DNA from: JAHJQZ01 sp963675235
GTDB lineage: Bacteria > Pseudomonadota > Alphaproteobacteria > Rhizobiales > Devosiaceae
Length of the DNA: 64,000 nucleotides
Assembly: GCA_963675235.2 (NCBI GenBank)
Contig: CAXXFU010000002.1
Span: 992,001 to 1,056,000, forward strand
Direction: 5' to 3'
Shown: in pieces, positions 1 to 15,334 of the stretch
Numbering within the stretch: the first letter of the stretch is position 1
Layout: every line of letters begins with the position of its first letter
Notes under the pieces: model-generated
Told to the model about the DNA's origin: nothing
The model's database searches: none
What the model saw: the letters and a program-made list of their open reading frames with translations, nothing else
Position numbers and translations under genes: made by a program

Positions 1-960
<960 letters not shown>

Positions 961-1041
961 ACCCCGCCGCCCGACCCCTTTTTGTCACATGAGCCGGCTG
1001 GGCAGCGCTGAGCGCCCCAACCGGCCTTGAGGAGACACCGG

Positions 1042-5268
<4,227 letters not shown>

Positions 5269-5292
5269 GATTGTCAGAACCGACAAAGCGGG

Positions 5293-5315
5293 AAGGGGGC
5301 TTCGGCCCCCTTTTT
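5293..5315 (+). terminator. Intrinsic terminator of rpoBC
   Basis: An AAGGGGGC arm (5293-5300) pairs with GCCCCCTT (5305-5312) around a TTCG tetraloop, and a run of five T follows at 5311-5315. It begins 24 bp after the rpoC stop. The extra-stable UUCG loop plus U-tract is a textbook Rho-independent terminator. Confidence 0.93.
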
Positions 5316-5519
5316 CGTTTTCGGCTCATCAAATTTGCCTCCGGTCCTTTCGGCTGAACAGGCGATGCCGGGCCGTTGTACTGCCGCCCGTACGGCAGAC
5401 TTTGCGCCGACATATTGCCGGCCTATGCTTATCCAATCCCGAACGCCTCAAGATTCGGGCATGCCGCGCATCTGGCAAGCGTGGCGACAGTTGCAGCCTA
5501 TTCTGGAAAGGGGAGCACG

Positions 5520-6209
5520 GTGACCGACCGGCTGAAAGATCTGTGGAGCGAGGTTGACGAATATATCGAAGAGGTGCTGGGAGAGGACGATCCCGCCCTT
5601 GTCGAAGCACTTTCTGTCGCCGACAGGGAGGGTCTGCCGCCCTTTGGTATCTCCTCGGCGCAAGGGCGTTTTCTAGCCACTCTGGTGCAGATGACCAAGG
5701 CCCGCTACATCCTTGAGATCGGCACCCTGGCCGGCTATTCGACAATGCACCTGGCCCGTGCGGCCGGACCAGAAGGCGAGGTAGTAACGATCGAATACGA
5801 CTCCCACCACGCCCAGGTCGCCCAGCTCAATTTCGAACGGGCCGGGCTGTCACAGCATATCGAAGTGCGTATCGGTGCGGCCGCCGACATCCTTCCGGTG
5901 CTCTACGAGGAACTGCGCCCGAAATTCGACTTCGTCTTCATCGACGCCGACAAGATAAACAACACCCTTTATGCCAAATGGGCGCTCAAGCTGACGCGCC
6001 CGGGCGGCGTCGTTGTCATCGACAACATCGTGCGCGAAGGCCGTCTGATCGATGAGAAATCGACCGATCCGAGCGTCAAGGGATCGCGCGCCGTGCTCGA
6101 CTACATCGGCGACATCAATCCGTCGGCGGCTTCAGTGCTGCAGACTGTCGGATCAAAAGGCCATGACGGCTTTGCCATCTTCGTCGTCCCCGAACAGGTG
6201 CAGATCTAG
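5520..6209 (+). CDS. Class I SAM-dependent O-methyltransferase (family 3)
   Basis: This 229-residue protein matches the catechol/caffeoyl-CoA-type O-methyltransferase family. The GTG at 5520 is chosen because AAGGGGAG (5508-5515) sits just upstream and the resulting length fits the family (about 220). The open frame can be extended to 5376 but without a ribosome site. SAM-binding motif I is ILEIGTLAGYST, followed by the acidic ribose-binding EYD. The metal/acceptor region reads FVFIDADK, then a conserved PGGVVVIDN strand. The physiological acceptor cannot be inferred. It stands alone between the rpoC terminator and a convergent gene. Confidence 0.87.
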   Translation: MTDRLKDLWSEVDEYIEEVLGEDDPALVEALSVADREGLPPFGISSAQGRFLATLVQMTKARYILEIGTLAGYSTMHLARAAGPEGEVVTIEYDSHHAQVAQLNFERAGLSQHIEVRIGAAADILPVLYEELRPKFDFVFIDADKINNTLYAKWALKLTRPGGVVVIDNIVREGRLIDEKSTDPSVKGSRAVLDYIGDINPSAASVLQTVGSKGHDGFAIFVVPEQVQI

Positions 6210-6271
6210 AGCGCTCTCGAGCTGGCAGGGAGACCCAAAGGCATTTGGGTCGCGGCATGGTACCCAAGGCC

Positions 6272-6889
6272 TCAGTGCCCGGCGGGCGCATGACCGCCGG
6301 TGTCCTTTTCTTCAGCCGATGAGTGTTCGGCGCCCGCTTCGCCCTCCGCAGCTTCGCCTGCCGGGTTTGTGCTCTCCGGTTCTTCGGCAGCCGGGGGCGC
6401 GATGACTCGCAGCGGAGCGGGCATGTCTGGCTCCAGATAGCCGACAAACTGCCTGAGAATCAGCCGCCAGATGGCAAAACTGGCGCTCAGATTGGCCGGA
6501 CTGACGCCATTCTTGAGATTGATGTCCATCTCCATGGCAGCATCACCGTCCGGGTCGATATAGGCGCGACCGAAGCGCTTGCTGGCGTTCCAGGCGTTGA
6601 TGCGCTCCTGGCTCGGCTTGATATCGAGGAATCCGGCATACAGATTGAGGTCGTCACAGATGCGCGCCGCCGAACAGTTCTGAAAGTAGGCGACATAATT
6701 GACGCCATCCATGCGGGCGATGATCTTGGCCTGACCCGATTGTTGCATGCCGACGGTGGCGCTGCCGTAGTCGCGGGCGATATTGACGACGGCCTCAACA
6801 TCGCTGCCATCGATGAGCGTTCCGGTTTCGGCGGCCTGGGCACCCTGAACAAACACAAGGCCCAACACAAGAATAGCGTATTTGATCAC
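6272..6889 (-). CDS. Secreted YbjN-domain protein
   Basis: About 205 residues. The GTG at 6889 is chosen because a GGGAG site precedes it and the protein then opens with a good signal peptide (IKYAILVLGLVFVQGAQA, cleavage before AET). A longer frame to 7072 would bury that signal. The body matches the YbjN family, including FQNCSAARICDDLNLYAGF, an INAWN motif and FGRAYID. The two cysteines may pair after export. YbjN domains resemble type III chaperone folds but their role is unsettled. The last 50 residues are Pro/Glu/Ala-rich, acidic and probably disordered. It is convergent with the O-methyltransferase. Confidence 0.8.
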   Translation of the reverse strand: MIKYAILVLGLVFVQGAQAAETGTLIDGSDVEAVVNIARDYGSATVGMQQSGQAKIIARMDGVNYVAYFQNCSAARICDDLNLYAGFLDIKPSQERINAWNASKRFGRAYIDPDGDAAMEMDINLKNGVSPANLSASFAIWRLILRQFVGYLEPDMPAPLRVIAPPAAEEPESTNPAGEAAEGEAGAEHSSAEEKDTGGHAPAGH

Positions 6890-7194
6890 CTGCCATCTCC
6901 CGACTCGCGTGCCCCGGGCGAAATCACACCAAGAATCAGCACGCCGATACCGCGCACACCGCATACGGCATTTGGGTTTGGATTCCTTAAACGAGAGAGC
7001 GAGGTATGCCCCGCGGGCGATATCGCCGTTCGTGCCGAATGCGGCCTCGTCCACGATGCACGGCTCGTCCAATGAGGCCCGGAATGCAACAGCAGGCTGA
7101 AAACGGCCACAACAAAGCCTTGAAGGTGGCGTTTATGTCGCTCCCGCAAGGCGGCGGCGCAGGCCGGATTGGGCCGATTATATCGGCACATGCC
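6890..7194. other. Non-coding interval, nothing recognised
   Basis: This stretch separates the leftward YbjN gene from the str operon promoter. Open frames here lack ribosome sites and family resemblance. No tRNA, hairpin with T-tract or repeat was seen. It should contain the unidentified promoter of the YbjN gene. Confidence 0.5.
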
Positions 7195-7223
7195 CTTGAC
7201 TGGACCGACTCCTAAGGTTATAG
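7195..7223 (+). promoter_or_regulatory. Predicted sigma-70 promoter of the str operon
   Basis: CTTGACT at 7195-7201 matches the strong alphaproteobacterial -35 element (CTTGAC). TTATAG at 7218-7223 follows after a 16-bp spacer as a weaker -10. It is the best promoter-like pair before rpsL and would give an untranslated leader of about 250 nt. Confidence 0.55.
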
Positions 7224-7479
7224 CCACGCCACCTTTGCGGTCGGTCGTGGAGTGCGTGCGGTTTCTGCCTACCTTTGGCGGACAACGGGGCGCTTCAAAC
7301 ACATCGCCGGGTGAAAGACGATGCTATCGCCTGATGCATGATTGCTTCCCCAGGGAGGCGATCCTCTGCCTTTGGACAAGCGCACCGGGAGCCGCATGAA
7401 GGTTTTCGTGAGCGCTTGATGCGTTTGCAGGCGTTTTTTGCGACGTGAGAATGGACATAGAGAAGAAGGTTCGAGCGCA

Positions 7480-7851
7480 ATGCCGACCATTAATCAGCTG
7501 ATCCGGAAGCCCCGGCAGTCCAAGCCCAAGCGGAACAAGGTTCCGGCAATGGAGGCGAACCCGCAGAAGCGCGGCGTTTGCACCCGTGTCTATACAACCA
7601 CGCCGAAAAAGCCGAACTCGGCGCTTCGCAAGGTTGCCAAGGTCCGCCTGACCAACCAGCGTGAAGTCATCTCCTATATTCCGGGCGAGGGGCACAACCT
7701 GCAGGAGCACTCCGTGGTGCTCATCCGCGGTGGTCGTGTGCGCGACTTGCCTGGTGTCCGTTACCACATTCTTCGTGGCGTGCTTGACACCCAGTCCGTC
7801 AAGGACCGCAAGCAACGCCGCTCGAAGTACGGCGCGAAGCGTCCGAAGTAA
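7480..7851 (+). CDS. rpsL: 30S ribosomal protein S12
   Basis: This 123-residue protein of the decoding centre is a full family match. The ATG at 7480 gives the canonical MPTINQLIRKPR start; the frame runs back to 7438 but that extension is not conserved. The segment TPKKPNSALRK (41-51) carries unmodified lysines at the positions where changes give streptomycin resistance, so the allele looks wild type. The loop DLPGVRYH contains the aspartate that is often methylthiolated by RimO, whose gene is at 36469-37806. It is first gene of the str operon, 12 bp before rpsG. Confidence 0.98.
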   Translation: MPTINQLIRKPRQSKPKRNKVPAMEANPQKRGVCTRVYTTTPKKPNSALRKVAKVRLTNQREVISYIPGEGHNLQEHSVVLIRGGRVRDLPGVRYHILRGVLDTQSVKDRKQRRSKYGAKRPK

Positions 7852-7863
7852 GGAGAACGATCC

Positions 7864-8334
7864 ATGTCCCGCCGCCACCGTGCAGAAAAACGCGACATCA
7901 TTCCGGATCCCAAGTTCGGCGACGTCGTCGTTACCAAAATGATGAACTCCCTGATGCTCGACGGCAAGAAGTCCGCCGCTGAATCGATCGTCTACGGTTC
8001 GTTCGACATCATCGAATCCCGCCTGAAGCAGGACCCGGTCGGTGTCTTCCATCAGGCACTCGACAACATCCGTCCTTCCGTCGAAGTCCGCTCCCGCCGC
8101 GTCGGCGGCGCCACCTATCAGGTGCCGGTCGAGGTTCGCACGGAGCGCCAGCAGGCTCTTGCCATTCGCTGGCTGATCGACAGCGCCCGCAAGCGTGGCG
8201 AGAACACCATGCGCGAGCGCCTCTCCGGCGAGCTGATGGATGCCGTCAACGGTCGCGGCCAGGCCGTCAAGAAGCGTGAAGACACGCATCGCATGGCCGA
8301 AGCCAACCGCGCCTTCTCGCATTACCGCTGGTAG
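7864..8334 (+). CDS. rpsG: 30S ribosomal protein S7
   Basis: This 156-residue primary binder of the 16S rRNA 3' domain lines the mRNA exit and E-site. The start MSRRHRAEKR, the PKFGD block and the VEVRSRRVGGATYQVP motif are diagnostic. AGGAGA precedes the ATG at 7864. It lies between rpsL and fusA, as in most proteobacteria. In E. coli S7 autoregulates the str message; no equivalent site was identified here. Confidence 0.98.
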   Translation: MSRRHRAEKRDIIPDPKFGDVVVTKMMNSLMLDGKKSAAESIVYGSFDIIESRLKQDPVGVFHQALDNIRPSVEVRSRRVGGATYQVPVEVRTERQQALAIRWLIDSARKRGENTMRERLSGELMDAVNGRGQAVKKREDTHRMAEANRAFSHYRW

Positions 8335-8360
8335 TTCTTCAAGGACCAAGAGATACGATC

Positions 8361-10451
8361 ATGGCACGCGAATACGCTATCGAAGACTACCGCAATTTCG
8401 GCATCATGGCCCATATCGATGCCGGCAAGACGACCTGCACCGAGCGGATACTTTATTATACCGGCAAGTCCCACAAGATCGGCGAAGTCCATGACGGCGC
8501 CGCGACGATGGACTGGATGGCGCAGGAGCAGGAACGCGGTATCACCATCACTTCGGCGGCCACCACGACCTTCTGGAAAGGTCGCGACGGCAAGGCGCGC
8601 CGATTCAACATCATCGACACCCCCGGTCACGTCGACTTCACCATCGAAGTCGAGCGGTCCCTGCGCGTGCTCGACAGCGCCGTGGCGCTGCTCGATGCCA
8701 ACGCCGGTGTCGAGCCGCAGACCGAGACGGTCTGGCGCCAGGCCGACCACTATCGCGTCCCGCGCATGATCTTCGTCAACAAGATGGACAAGATCGGCGC
8801 CGACTTCTACCGCTCCGTCGAGATGGTCAAGACGCGCCTCGGTGCCACGCCGCTGGTCATGCAGCTGCCGATCGGTTCCGAATCCGATTTCGTCGGCATC
8901 GTCGACCTGGTCGAGATGAACGCCCGCATCTGGCACGCCGAGGATCTTGGCGCCGCCTGGGACATTGTTGAGATTCCGGCCGACCTCAAGGACAAGGCCG
9001 ATGAGTATCGCGAGAAGCTGATCGAGACGGTCGTTGAACTCGAAGAAGAAGTGCTCGAGGCCTATCTCGAAGGCGAGATGCCCGATAACGACACGATCCG
9101 CCGCCTGATCCGCAAGGGTACATGCGACGTTACCTTCTTCCCGGTGCTGTGCGGTTCGGCTTTCAAGAACAAGGGCGTTCAGCCGCTGCTCGACGCCGTT
9201 GTCGACTTCCTGCCGTCGCCGGTGGAAGTCCCGGCCATCAAGGGCAACCTGCCGGATAGCGACGAAGTCGTTTCCCGCAAGTCCGACGACAACGAACCGC
9301 TGGCCATGCTGGCCTTCAAGATCGCCAACGACCCCCACATGGGTTCGCTGACCTTCGCCCGCATCTATTCGGGCAAGCTCGATGCCGGTTCGACCCTGCT
9401 GAATACGGTCAAGGGCAAGCGTGAGCGCATCGGCCGCATGTTCCAGATGCACTCGAATTCACGTGAGCAGATCGAAGAGGCTTTCGCCGGTGACATTGTC
9501 GCCATCGTCGGCCTCAAGGACACCACGACGGGCGACACGCTGTGCGAGCCCAAGGCCCCGGTCGTCCTGGAGCGCATGGAATTCCCCGATCCGGTGATCG
9601 AGATTGCCGTCGAGCCGAAGTCCAAGGCCGACCAGGAAAAGATGGGCATCGCCCTCAACCGCCTGGCTGCCGAGGATCCGAGCTTCCGCGTCAAGTCCGA
9701 CGAGGAATCGGGTCAGACCATCATCGCCGGCATGGGCGAGCTTCATCTCGACATCATCGTCGACCGCATGAAGCGCGAGTTCAAGGTCGAGGCCAATATC
9801 GGTCAGCCGCAGGTGGCGTATCGCGAAGCGATCTCCAAGACGGTCGACTACGACTACACCCACAAGAAGCAGTCCGGCGGTTCGGGCCAGTTCGCCCGCA
9901 TCAAGTTCACCCTTGAGCCGAACGAGGCCGGTGGCGGTTTTGCTTTCGAGTCCAAGGTCGTGGGCGGCAATGTGCCGAAGGAATACATCCCTGGCGTCCA
10001 GAAGGGTGCCGAGGCGGTGATGAGTGCCGGTCCGCTGATCGGGTTCCCGATCGTCGACGTCAAGATGATCCTGACCGACGGCGCCTATCACGACGTCGAC
10101 TCCTCGATCATGGCGTTCGAAATCGCTGCCAAGGCTGGTCTGAAGGAAGCCATCCGCATGGCTGGCCCGAAGATCCTCGAGCCGGTGATGCGCGTCGAGG
10201 TGGTGACTCCCGAAGAATACATGGGCGACGTCATCGGCGACCTGAACTCACGGCGTGGCCAGATCCACGGCACCGAAGCCCGCGGCGTTGCCCAGGTCAT
10301 CGAGGCCTATGTGCCGCTTGCGAACATGTTCGGTTACGTGAACTCGCTGCGGTCGATGAGTCAGGGACGCGCCAACTACACCATGACCTTCGATCACTAC
10401 GATCAGGTTCCGCAGGCCGTCGCCGACGAAGTCGTGGCCAAGTACACCTAA
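8361..10451 (+). CDS. fusA: Elongation factor G
   Basis: This 696-residue translocase GTPase drives tRNA-mRNA movement and ribosome recycling. GTPase motifs are AHIDAGKTT (17-25), DTPGHVDF and NKMDK. Domains II to V follow in the usual order and length. The C-terminal half contains the domain IV segment with YREAISK and the GGSGQFA loop. The gene lies 26 bp after rpsG in the str operon. Confidence 0.98.
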   Translation: MAREYAIEDYRNFGIMAHIDAGKTTCTERILYYTGKSHKIGEVHDGAATMDWMAQEQERGITITSAATTTFWKGRDGKARRFNIIDTPGHVDFTIEVERSLRVLDSAVALLDANAGVEPQTETVWRQADHYRVPRMIFVNKMDKIGADFYRSVEMVKTRLGATPLVMQLPIGSESDFVGIVDLVEMNARIWHAEDLGAAWDIVEIPADLKDKADEYREKLIETVVELEEEVLEAYLEGEMPDNDTIRRLIRKGTCDVTFFPVLCGSAFKNKGVQPLLDAVVDFLPSPVEVPAIKGNLPDSDEVVSRKSDDNEPLAMLAFKIANDPHMGSLTFARIYSGKLDAGSTLLNTVKGKRERIGRMFQMHSNSREQIEEAFAGDIVAIVGLKDTTTGDTLCEPKAPVVLERMEFPDPVIEIAVEPKSKADQEKMGIALNRLAAEDPSFRVKSDEESGQTIIAGMGELHLDIIVDRMKREFKVEANIGQPQVAYREAISKTVDYDYTHKKQSGGSGQFARIKFTLEPNEAGGGFAFESKVVGGNVPKEYIPGVQKGAEAVMSAGPLIGFPIVDVKMILTDGAYHDVDSSIMAFEIAAKAGLKEAIRMAGPKILEPVMRVEVVTPEEYMGDVIGDLNSRRGQIHGTEARGVAQVIEAYVPLANMFGYVNSLRSMSQGRANYTMTFDHYDQVPQAVADEVVAKYT

Positions 10452-10517
10452 GCCGACCCGCTTGGGATCGAACACAGATTACGCCAGCCCTTGAGCTGAG
10501 ATTACGGAGAGAGCGAA

Positions 10518-11708
<1,191 letters not shown>

Positions 11709-11719
11709 CAGACCATTCC

Positions 11720-11751
11720 GCGGCGCGCGAGTAACGCGCGCCGCTTCTTTT
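11720..11751 (+). terminator. Terminator-like hairpin between tuf and rpsJ
   Basis: GCGGCGCGCG (11720-11729) pairs perfectly with CGCGCGCCGC (11735-11744) around AGTAA and is followed by TTCTTTT. It lies 11 bp after the tuf stop and ends only 16 bp before the rpsJ ATG. There is no room for a promoter after it, so either readthrough is partial or an rpsJ promoter lies inside tuf. Confidence 0.85.
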
Positions 11752-11767
11752 CGTCAGGAAAATCAGC

Positions 11768-12076
<309 letters not shown>

Positions 12077-12086
12077 TGAATTCACA

Positions 12087-12165
12087 GCGTGTTCGGGCTT
12101 CGGCCGAACGGGCACGCAAGGTTGGAAAGTGTTGCGCCTCTTCTTCGCGAATGCGCGCAAGACAC
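12087..12165 (+). promoter_or_regulatory. Two hairpins in the rpsJ-rplC spacer
   Basis: The first hairpin pairs GTTCGG (12091-12096) with CCGAAC (12104-12109), inside an outer GCGTG/CACGC stem (12087-12091 and 12113-12117). The second pairs GTGTTGCGC (12129-12137) with GCGCAAGACAC (12155-12165) with a small bulge. Neither has a T-tract. They fill a 110-nt spacer unusually long for this cluster. Processing signal, leader or regulatory site are all possible. Confidence 0.45.
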
Positions 12166-12186
12166 TGAGAACAAAGGTTGGAACCG

Positions 12187-12894
12187 ATGCGTTCTGGAGT
12201 GATCGCACAAAAGCTGGGCATGACCCGGATATTCGCCGAGGACGGTAGCCATGTGCCCGTCACGGTGCTGGGTTTGCAGAACTGCCAGGTGGTGGGCCAG
12301 CGGACACAGGACAAGGACGGCTACGTCGCGCTGCAGCTCGGCGCCGGCACCGTTCGTCCCAAGAACGTCACCAAGGCCGAACGTGGCCAGTTTGCCGTCG
12401 CCAAGGTGGAACCCAAGCGCATCGTCGCCGAGTTTCGCGTTTCCGAGGACAATCTGATCGAGGTTGGCGCGGCTCTCAAGGCCGACCACTTCGCCATTGG
12501 CCAGAAGGTGGACGTCACCGGCACTTCGATCGGCAAGGGCTTTGCCGGCGCCATGAAGCGTCACAATTTCGGCGGCATGCGCGCCAGCCACGGTGTTTCG
12601 ATTTCGCACCGTGCGCACGGCTCGACCGGCAACAGCCAGGACCCCGGTAAGGTGTTCAAGGGCAAGAAGATGGCCGGACACATGGGCGCCGCACGCGTCA
12701 CGACCCAGAACGTCGAAGTGGTCAAGACCGACATCGAGCGTGGCCTGATCATGGTCAAGGGTTCGGTGCCGGGCGCCAAGGGCGGCTGGATCATGATCCG
12801 CGATGCCGTCAAGTACGGCAAGCAGGACGGTGTGCAGTTTCCCGGCTCGTTCACGGCGGCGGAAGCCGCTCCGGCCGAGGGGAGTAACGAATAA
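12187..12894 (+). CDS. rplC: 50S ribosomal protein L3
   Basis: This 235-residue primary 23S rRNA binder sits near the peptidyl transferase centre. The ATG at 12187 follows AAAGG; a TTG nine bases upstream is in frame but less likely. The motif HGSTGNSQDPGKVFKGKKM includes the glutamine commonly methylated by PrmB. The short C-terminal Ala/Glu tail is typical of alphaproteobacteria. The stop overlaps the rplD start by one base (TAATG), implying translational coupling. Confidence 0.97.
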   Translation: MRSGVIAQKLGMTRIFAEDGSHVPVTVLGLQNCQVVGQRTQDKDGYVALQLGAGTVRPKNVTKAERGQFAVAKVEPKRIVAEFRVSEDNLIEVGAALKADHFAIGQKVDVTGTSIGKGFAGAMKRHNFGGMRASHGVSISHRAHGSTGNSQDPGKVFKGKKMAGHMGAARVTTQNVEVVKTDIERGLIMVKGSVPGAKGGWIMIRDAVKYGKQDGVQFPGSFTAAEAAPAEGSNE

Positions 12895-13514
12895 TGGAAC
12901 TTCAAGTCACAACCCTCGACGGCAAGGCCAAAGGTTCGGTGAACCTTTCTGACGGCGTGTTCGGTCTCGAACCCCGCCAGGACCTGCTGCAGCGCATGGT
13001 TCGCTACCAGCTCGCCAAGCGCCAGGCCGGCACCCACGACGTCAAGAACCGCTCCGAGATCCGTGCCACGACCAAGCGCGTCGGCCGCCAGAAGGGCGGC
13101 GGTGTCGCCCGTCACGGTGCCCGTTCTGCTCCGCAGTTCCGCGGCGGTGGCCGCGCTTTTGGTCCGACTCCGCGCTCCCATGGCTTCGATCTTCCCAAGA
13201 AGGTGAGGTCGCTGGCGCTCAAGCATGCGCTTTCCTCCAAGGCCAAGGCCGGCGAGCTCGTCATTCTCGAGAACGCGACCTCCAAGGACGGCAAGACGGC
13301 GGCACTGAGGAAGGCCTTCGGCGGTATCGGACTTGCCAATGCCCTGATCATCGACGGCGCTGAGCTCGACAAGAACTTCGCTCAGGCGGCGCGCAACATC
13401 CCTCTGATCGACGTGCTGCCGGCCCAGGGTATCAACGTGTACGACATCCTTCGTCGCCACAAGCTGGTCCTGACCAAGGCGGCACTTGAAGCGCTGGAGG
13501 CGCGCCTCGGATGA
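12894..13514 (+). CDS. rplD: 50S ribosomal protein L4
   Basis: This 206-residue protein has a loop lining the nascent peptide exit tunnel. The basic loop GRQKGGGVARHGARSAPQFR is present. In E. coli L4 also represses the S10 operon. The start overlaps the rplC stop by 1 nt and the end overlaps rplW by 4 nt (ATGA). Confidence 0.97.
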   Translation: MELQVTTLDGKAKGSVNLSDGVFGLEPRQDLLQRMVRYQLAKRQAGTHDVKNRSEIRATTKRVGRQKGGGVARHGARSAPQFRGGGRAFGPTPRSHGFDLPKKVRSLALKHALSSKAKAGELVILENATSKDGKTAALRKAFGGIGLANALIIDGAELDKNFAQAARNIPLIDVLPAQGINVYDILRRHKLVLTKAALEALEARLG

Positions 13515-13807
13515 CCGATAAACTCGCCCATTACGACATCATCCGCAGCCCGGTTGTCACCGAAAAGTCGACCATGGCGTCGGAAGCCAATCAGGTGATC
13601 TTCGATGTCGCCATCGACGCCACCAAGCCCGAGATCAAGGAAGCCATCGAGGCCCTGTTCTCGGTCAAGGTAACGGCGGTCAACACGCTGGTCCGCAAGG
13701 GCAAGCTCAAGCGTTTCCGCGGCTATCTCGGCCGGCGCAATTCGGTCAAGAAGGCCGTCGTCACACTTGCTGACGGCCAGTCGATCGACATCGCGACGGG
13801 CCTCTAG
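13511..13807 (+). CDS. rplW: 50S ribosomal protein L23
   Basis: This 98-residue tunnel-exit protein is the docking site for trigger factor and SRP. IIRSPVVTEKS at the N-terminus and the VNTLVRKGKLKRFRG segment are family signatures. It is translationally coupled to rplD through an ATGA overlap. Confidence 0.97.
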   Translation: MTDKLAHYDIIRSPVVTEKSTMASEANQVIFDVAIDATKPEIKEAIEALFSVKVTAVNTLVRKGKLKRFRGYLGRRNSVKKAVVTLADGQSIDIATGL

Positions 13808-13827
13808 AGGCGGAAAGGGACTAGACC

Positions 13828-14667
13828 ATGGCTTTGAAAACCTACAATCCGACCTCCGCCGGCCGCCGACAGCTCGTGACTGTCGACCGTTCCCATCTGT
13901 GGAAGGGTGCTCCGGTCAAGACGCTGACCGAAGGCCTCTCCAAGAAGGGCGGGCGCAACAACACCGGTCGCACCACGGCCTATCATCGTGGCGGCGGTCA
14001 CAAGCGCTCCTATCGCATCATCGATTTCAAGCGTGTGAAGTTCGACGTCGAGGCGACTGTCGAGCGGCTGGAATACGATCCCAACCGCACCGCCTTCATC
14101 GCGCTGATCACCTATGCCGATGGCGAGCAGGCCTACATCCTGGCGCCGCAGCGTCTGAGCGCCGGCGACAAGGTCGTCTCCTCGGAAGGTTCGGCTGACG
14201 TCAAGCCGGGCAACACCATGCCGCTCGAGCGCATGCCGGTCGGAACGATCGTGCACAATGTCGAGATGAAGCCGCGCAAGGGTGGCCAGATCGCCCGCTC
14301 GGCCGGGGCCTACGCCCAGTATGTCGGGCGCGACCAGGGCATGGCGATCCTGAGGCTCAATTCCGGCGAACAGCGCCTGGTCAGCGGCGCATGCCTGGCC
14401 ACTGTCGGTGCCGTTTCAAACCAGGACCATTCCAACACCTCGATCGGCAAGGCCGGCCGCAACCGCTGGCTGGGCAAGCGCCCGGTCACTCGCGGCGTCG
14501 TCATGAACCCGGTCGACCACCCGCACGGTGGTGGTGAAGGTCGGTCTTCGGGTGGCCGTCATCCGGTCTCGCCCTGGGGCGTGCCGACCAAGGGCAAGCG
14601 CACCCGTTCGAACAAGTCGACGGACAAGTTCATCGTCCGTTCGCGTCACGCCAAGAAGGGCAGGTAA
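13828..14667 (+). CDS. rplB: 50S ribosomal protein L2
   Basis: This 279-residue protein is needed for subunit association and peptidyl transferase assembly. The C-terminal MNPVDHPHGGGEGR motif includes the highly conserved histidine near the active centre. Full length for the family; 20 bp after rplW. Confidence 0.98.
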   Translation: MALKTYNPTSAGRRQLVTVDRSHLWKGAPVKTLTEGLSKKGGRNNTGRTTAYHRGGGHKRSYRIIDFKRVKFDVEATVERLEYDPNRTAFIALITYADGEQAYILAPQRLSAGDKVVSSEGSADVKPGNTMPLERMPVGTIVHNVEMKPRKGGQIARSAGAYAQYVGRDQGMAILRLNSGEQRLVSGACLATVGAVSNQDHSNTSIGKAGRNRWLGKRPVTRGVVMNPVDHPHGGGEGRSSGGRHPVSPWGVPTKGKRTRSNKSTDKFIVRSRHAKKGR

Positions 14668-14673
14668 TTCCCC

Positions 14674-14952
14674 ATGACCCGTTCCATCTGGAAAGGCCCG
14701 TTCGTCGACGGGTATCTGCTGAAGAAAGCCGAGAAGTCGCGTGAAAGCGGCCGCAACGAGGTCATCAAGATCTGGAGCCGCCGTTCCACGATCCTGCCGC
14801 AGTTCGTCGGCCTGACCTTCGGCGTCTACAACGGCACCAAACACATCCCGGTCTCCGTGACCGAGGACATGATTGGCCACAAGTTCGGCGAGTTCTCGCC
14901 GACCCGCACCTACTACGGGCATGCGGCCGACAAGAAGGCCAAGAGGAAGTAA
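14674..14952 (+). CDS. rpsS: 30S ribosomal protein S19
   Basis: This 92-residue 30S head protein pairs with S13. RSIWKGPFVDGYLLKK, then IKIWSRRSTILP and the C-terminal GEFSPTRTY are diagnostic. It lies 6 bp after rplB, and rplV begins 1 bp after the stop codon. Confidence 0.98.
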   Translation: MTRSIWKGPFVDGYLLKKAEKSRESGRNEVIKIWSRRSTILPQFVGLTFGVYNGTKHIPVSVTEDMIGHKFGEFSPTRTYYGHAADKKAKRK

Positions 14953-14953
14953 G

Positions 14954-15334
14954 ATGGGCAAGCACAAGACCGAACGCGCCCTCAAGGACAACGAGGCCAA
15001 GGCCGTGCTCAGGATGCTGCGCACGAGCCCGCAGAAGCTGAACCTCGTGGCCGCCCAGATCCGCGGCAAGAAGGTCGACAAGGCTCTGGCCGAGCTGACC
15101 TTTTCGCGCAAGCGCATCGCCGGCCCGGTCAAGAAGACGCTCGAAAGCGCCATCGCCAACGCCGAGAACAATCACAATCTCGACCCCGACGCCCTTGTCG
15201 TGGCCGAAGCCTTTGTCGGCAACTCGCTGGTGATGAAGCGCTTCACCGCTCGTGCCCGCGGCCGTGGCGCCCGCATCCTGAAACCTTTCTCGCACCTGAC
15301 GATTGTGGTGCGCGAAGTCGAGGAGACCGCATAA
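14954..15334 (+). CDS. rplV: 50S ribosomal protein L22
   Basis: This 126-residue protein has an extended hairpin that reaches the exit tunnel. The ATG at 14954 gives the conserved MGKHKTERAL start; the open frame runs upstream inside rpsS but that part is not family-like. The hairpin segment RARGRGARILKPFSHLTIVV is complete. The stop overlaps the rpsC start by one base. Confidence 0.97.
   Translation: MGKHKTERALKDNEAKAVLRMLRTSPQKLNLVAAQIRGKKVDKALAELTFSRKRIAGPVKKTLESAIANAENNHNLDPDALVVAEAFVGNSLVMKRFTARARGRGARILKPFSHLTIVVREVEETA

Noticed and set aside
6323..7075. 250-codon forward frame opposite the YbjN gene
   Set aside because: No ribosome site or family match; the reverse frame has a signal peptide and a YbjN domain.
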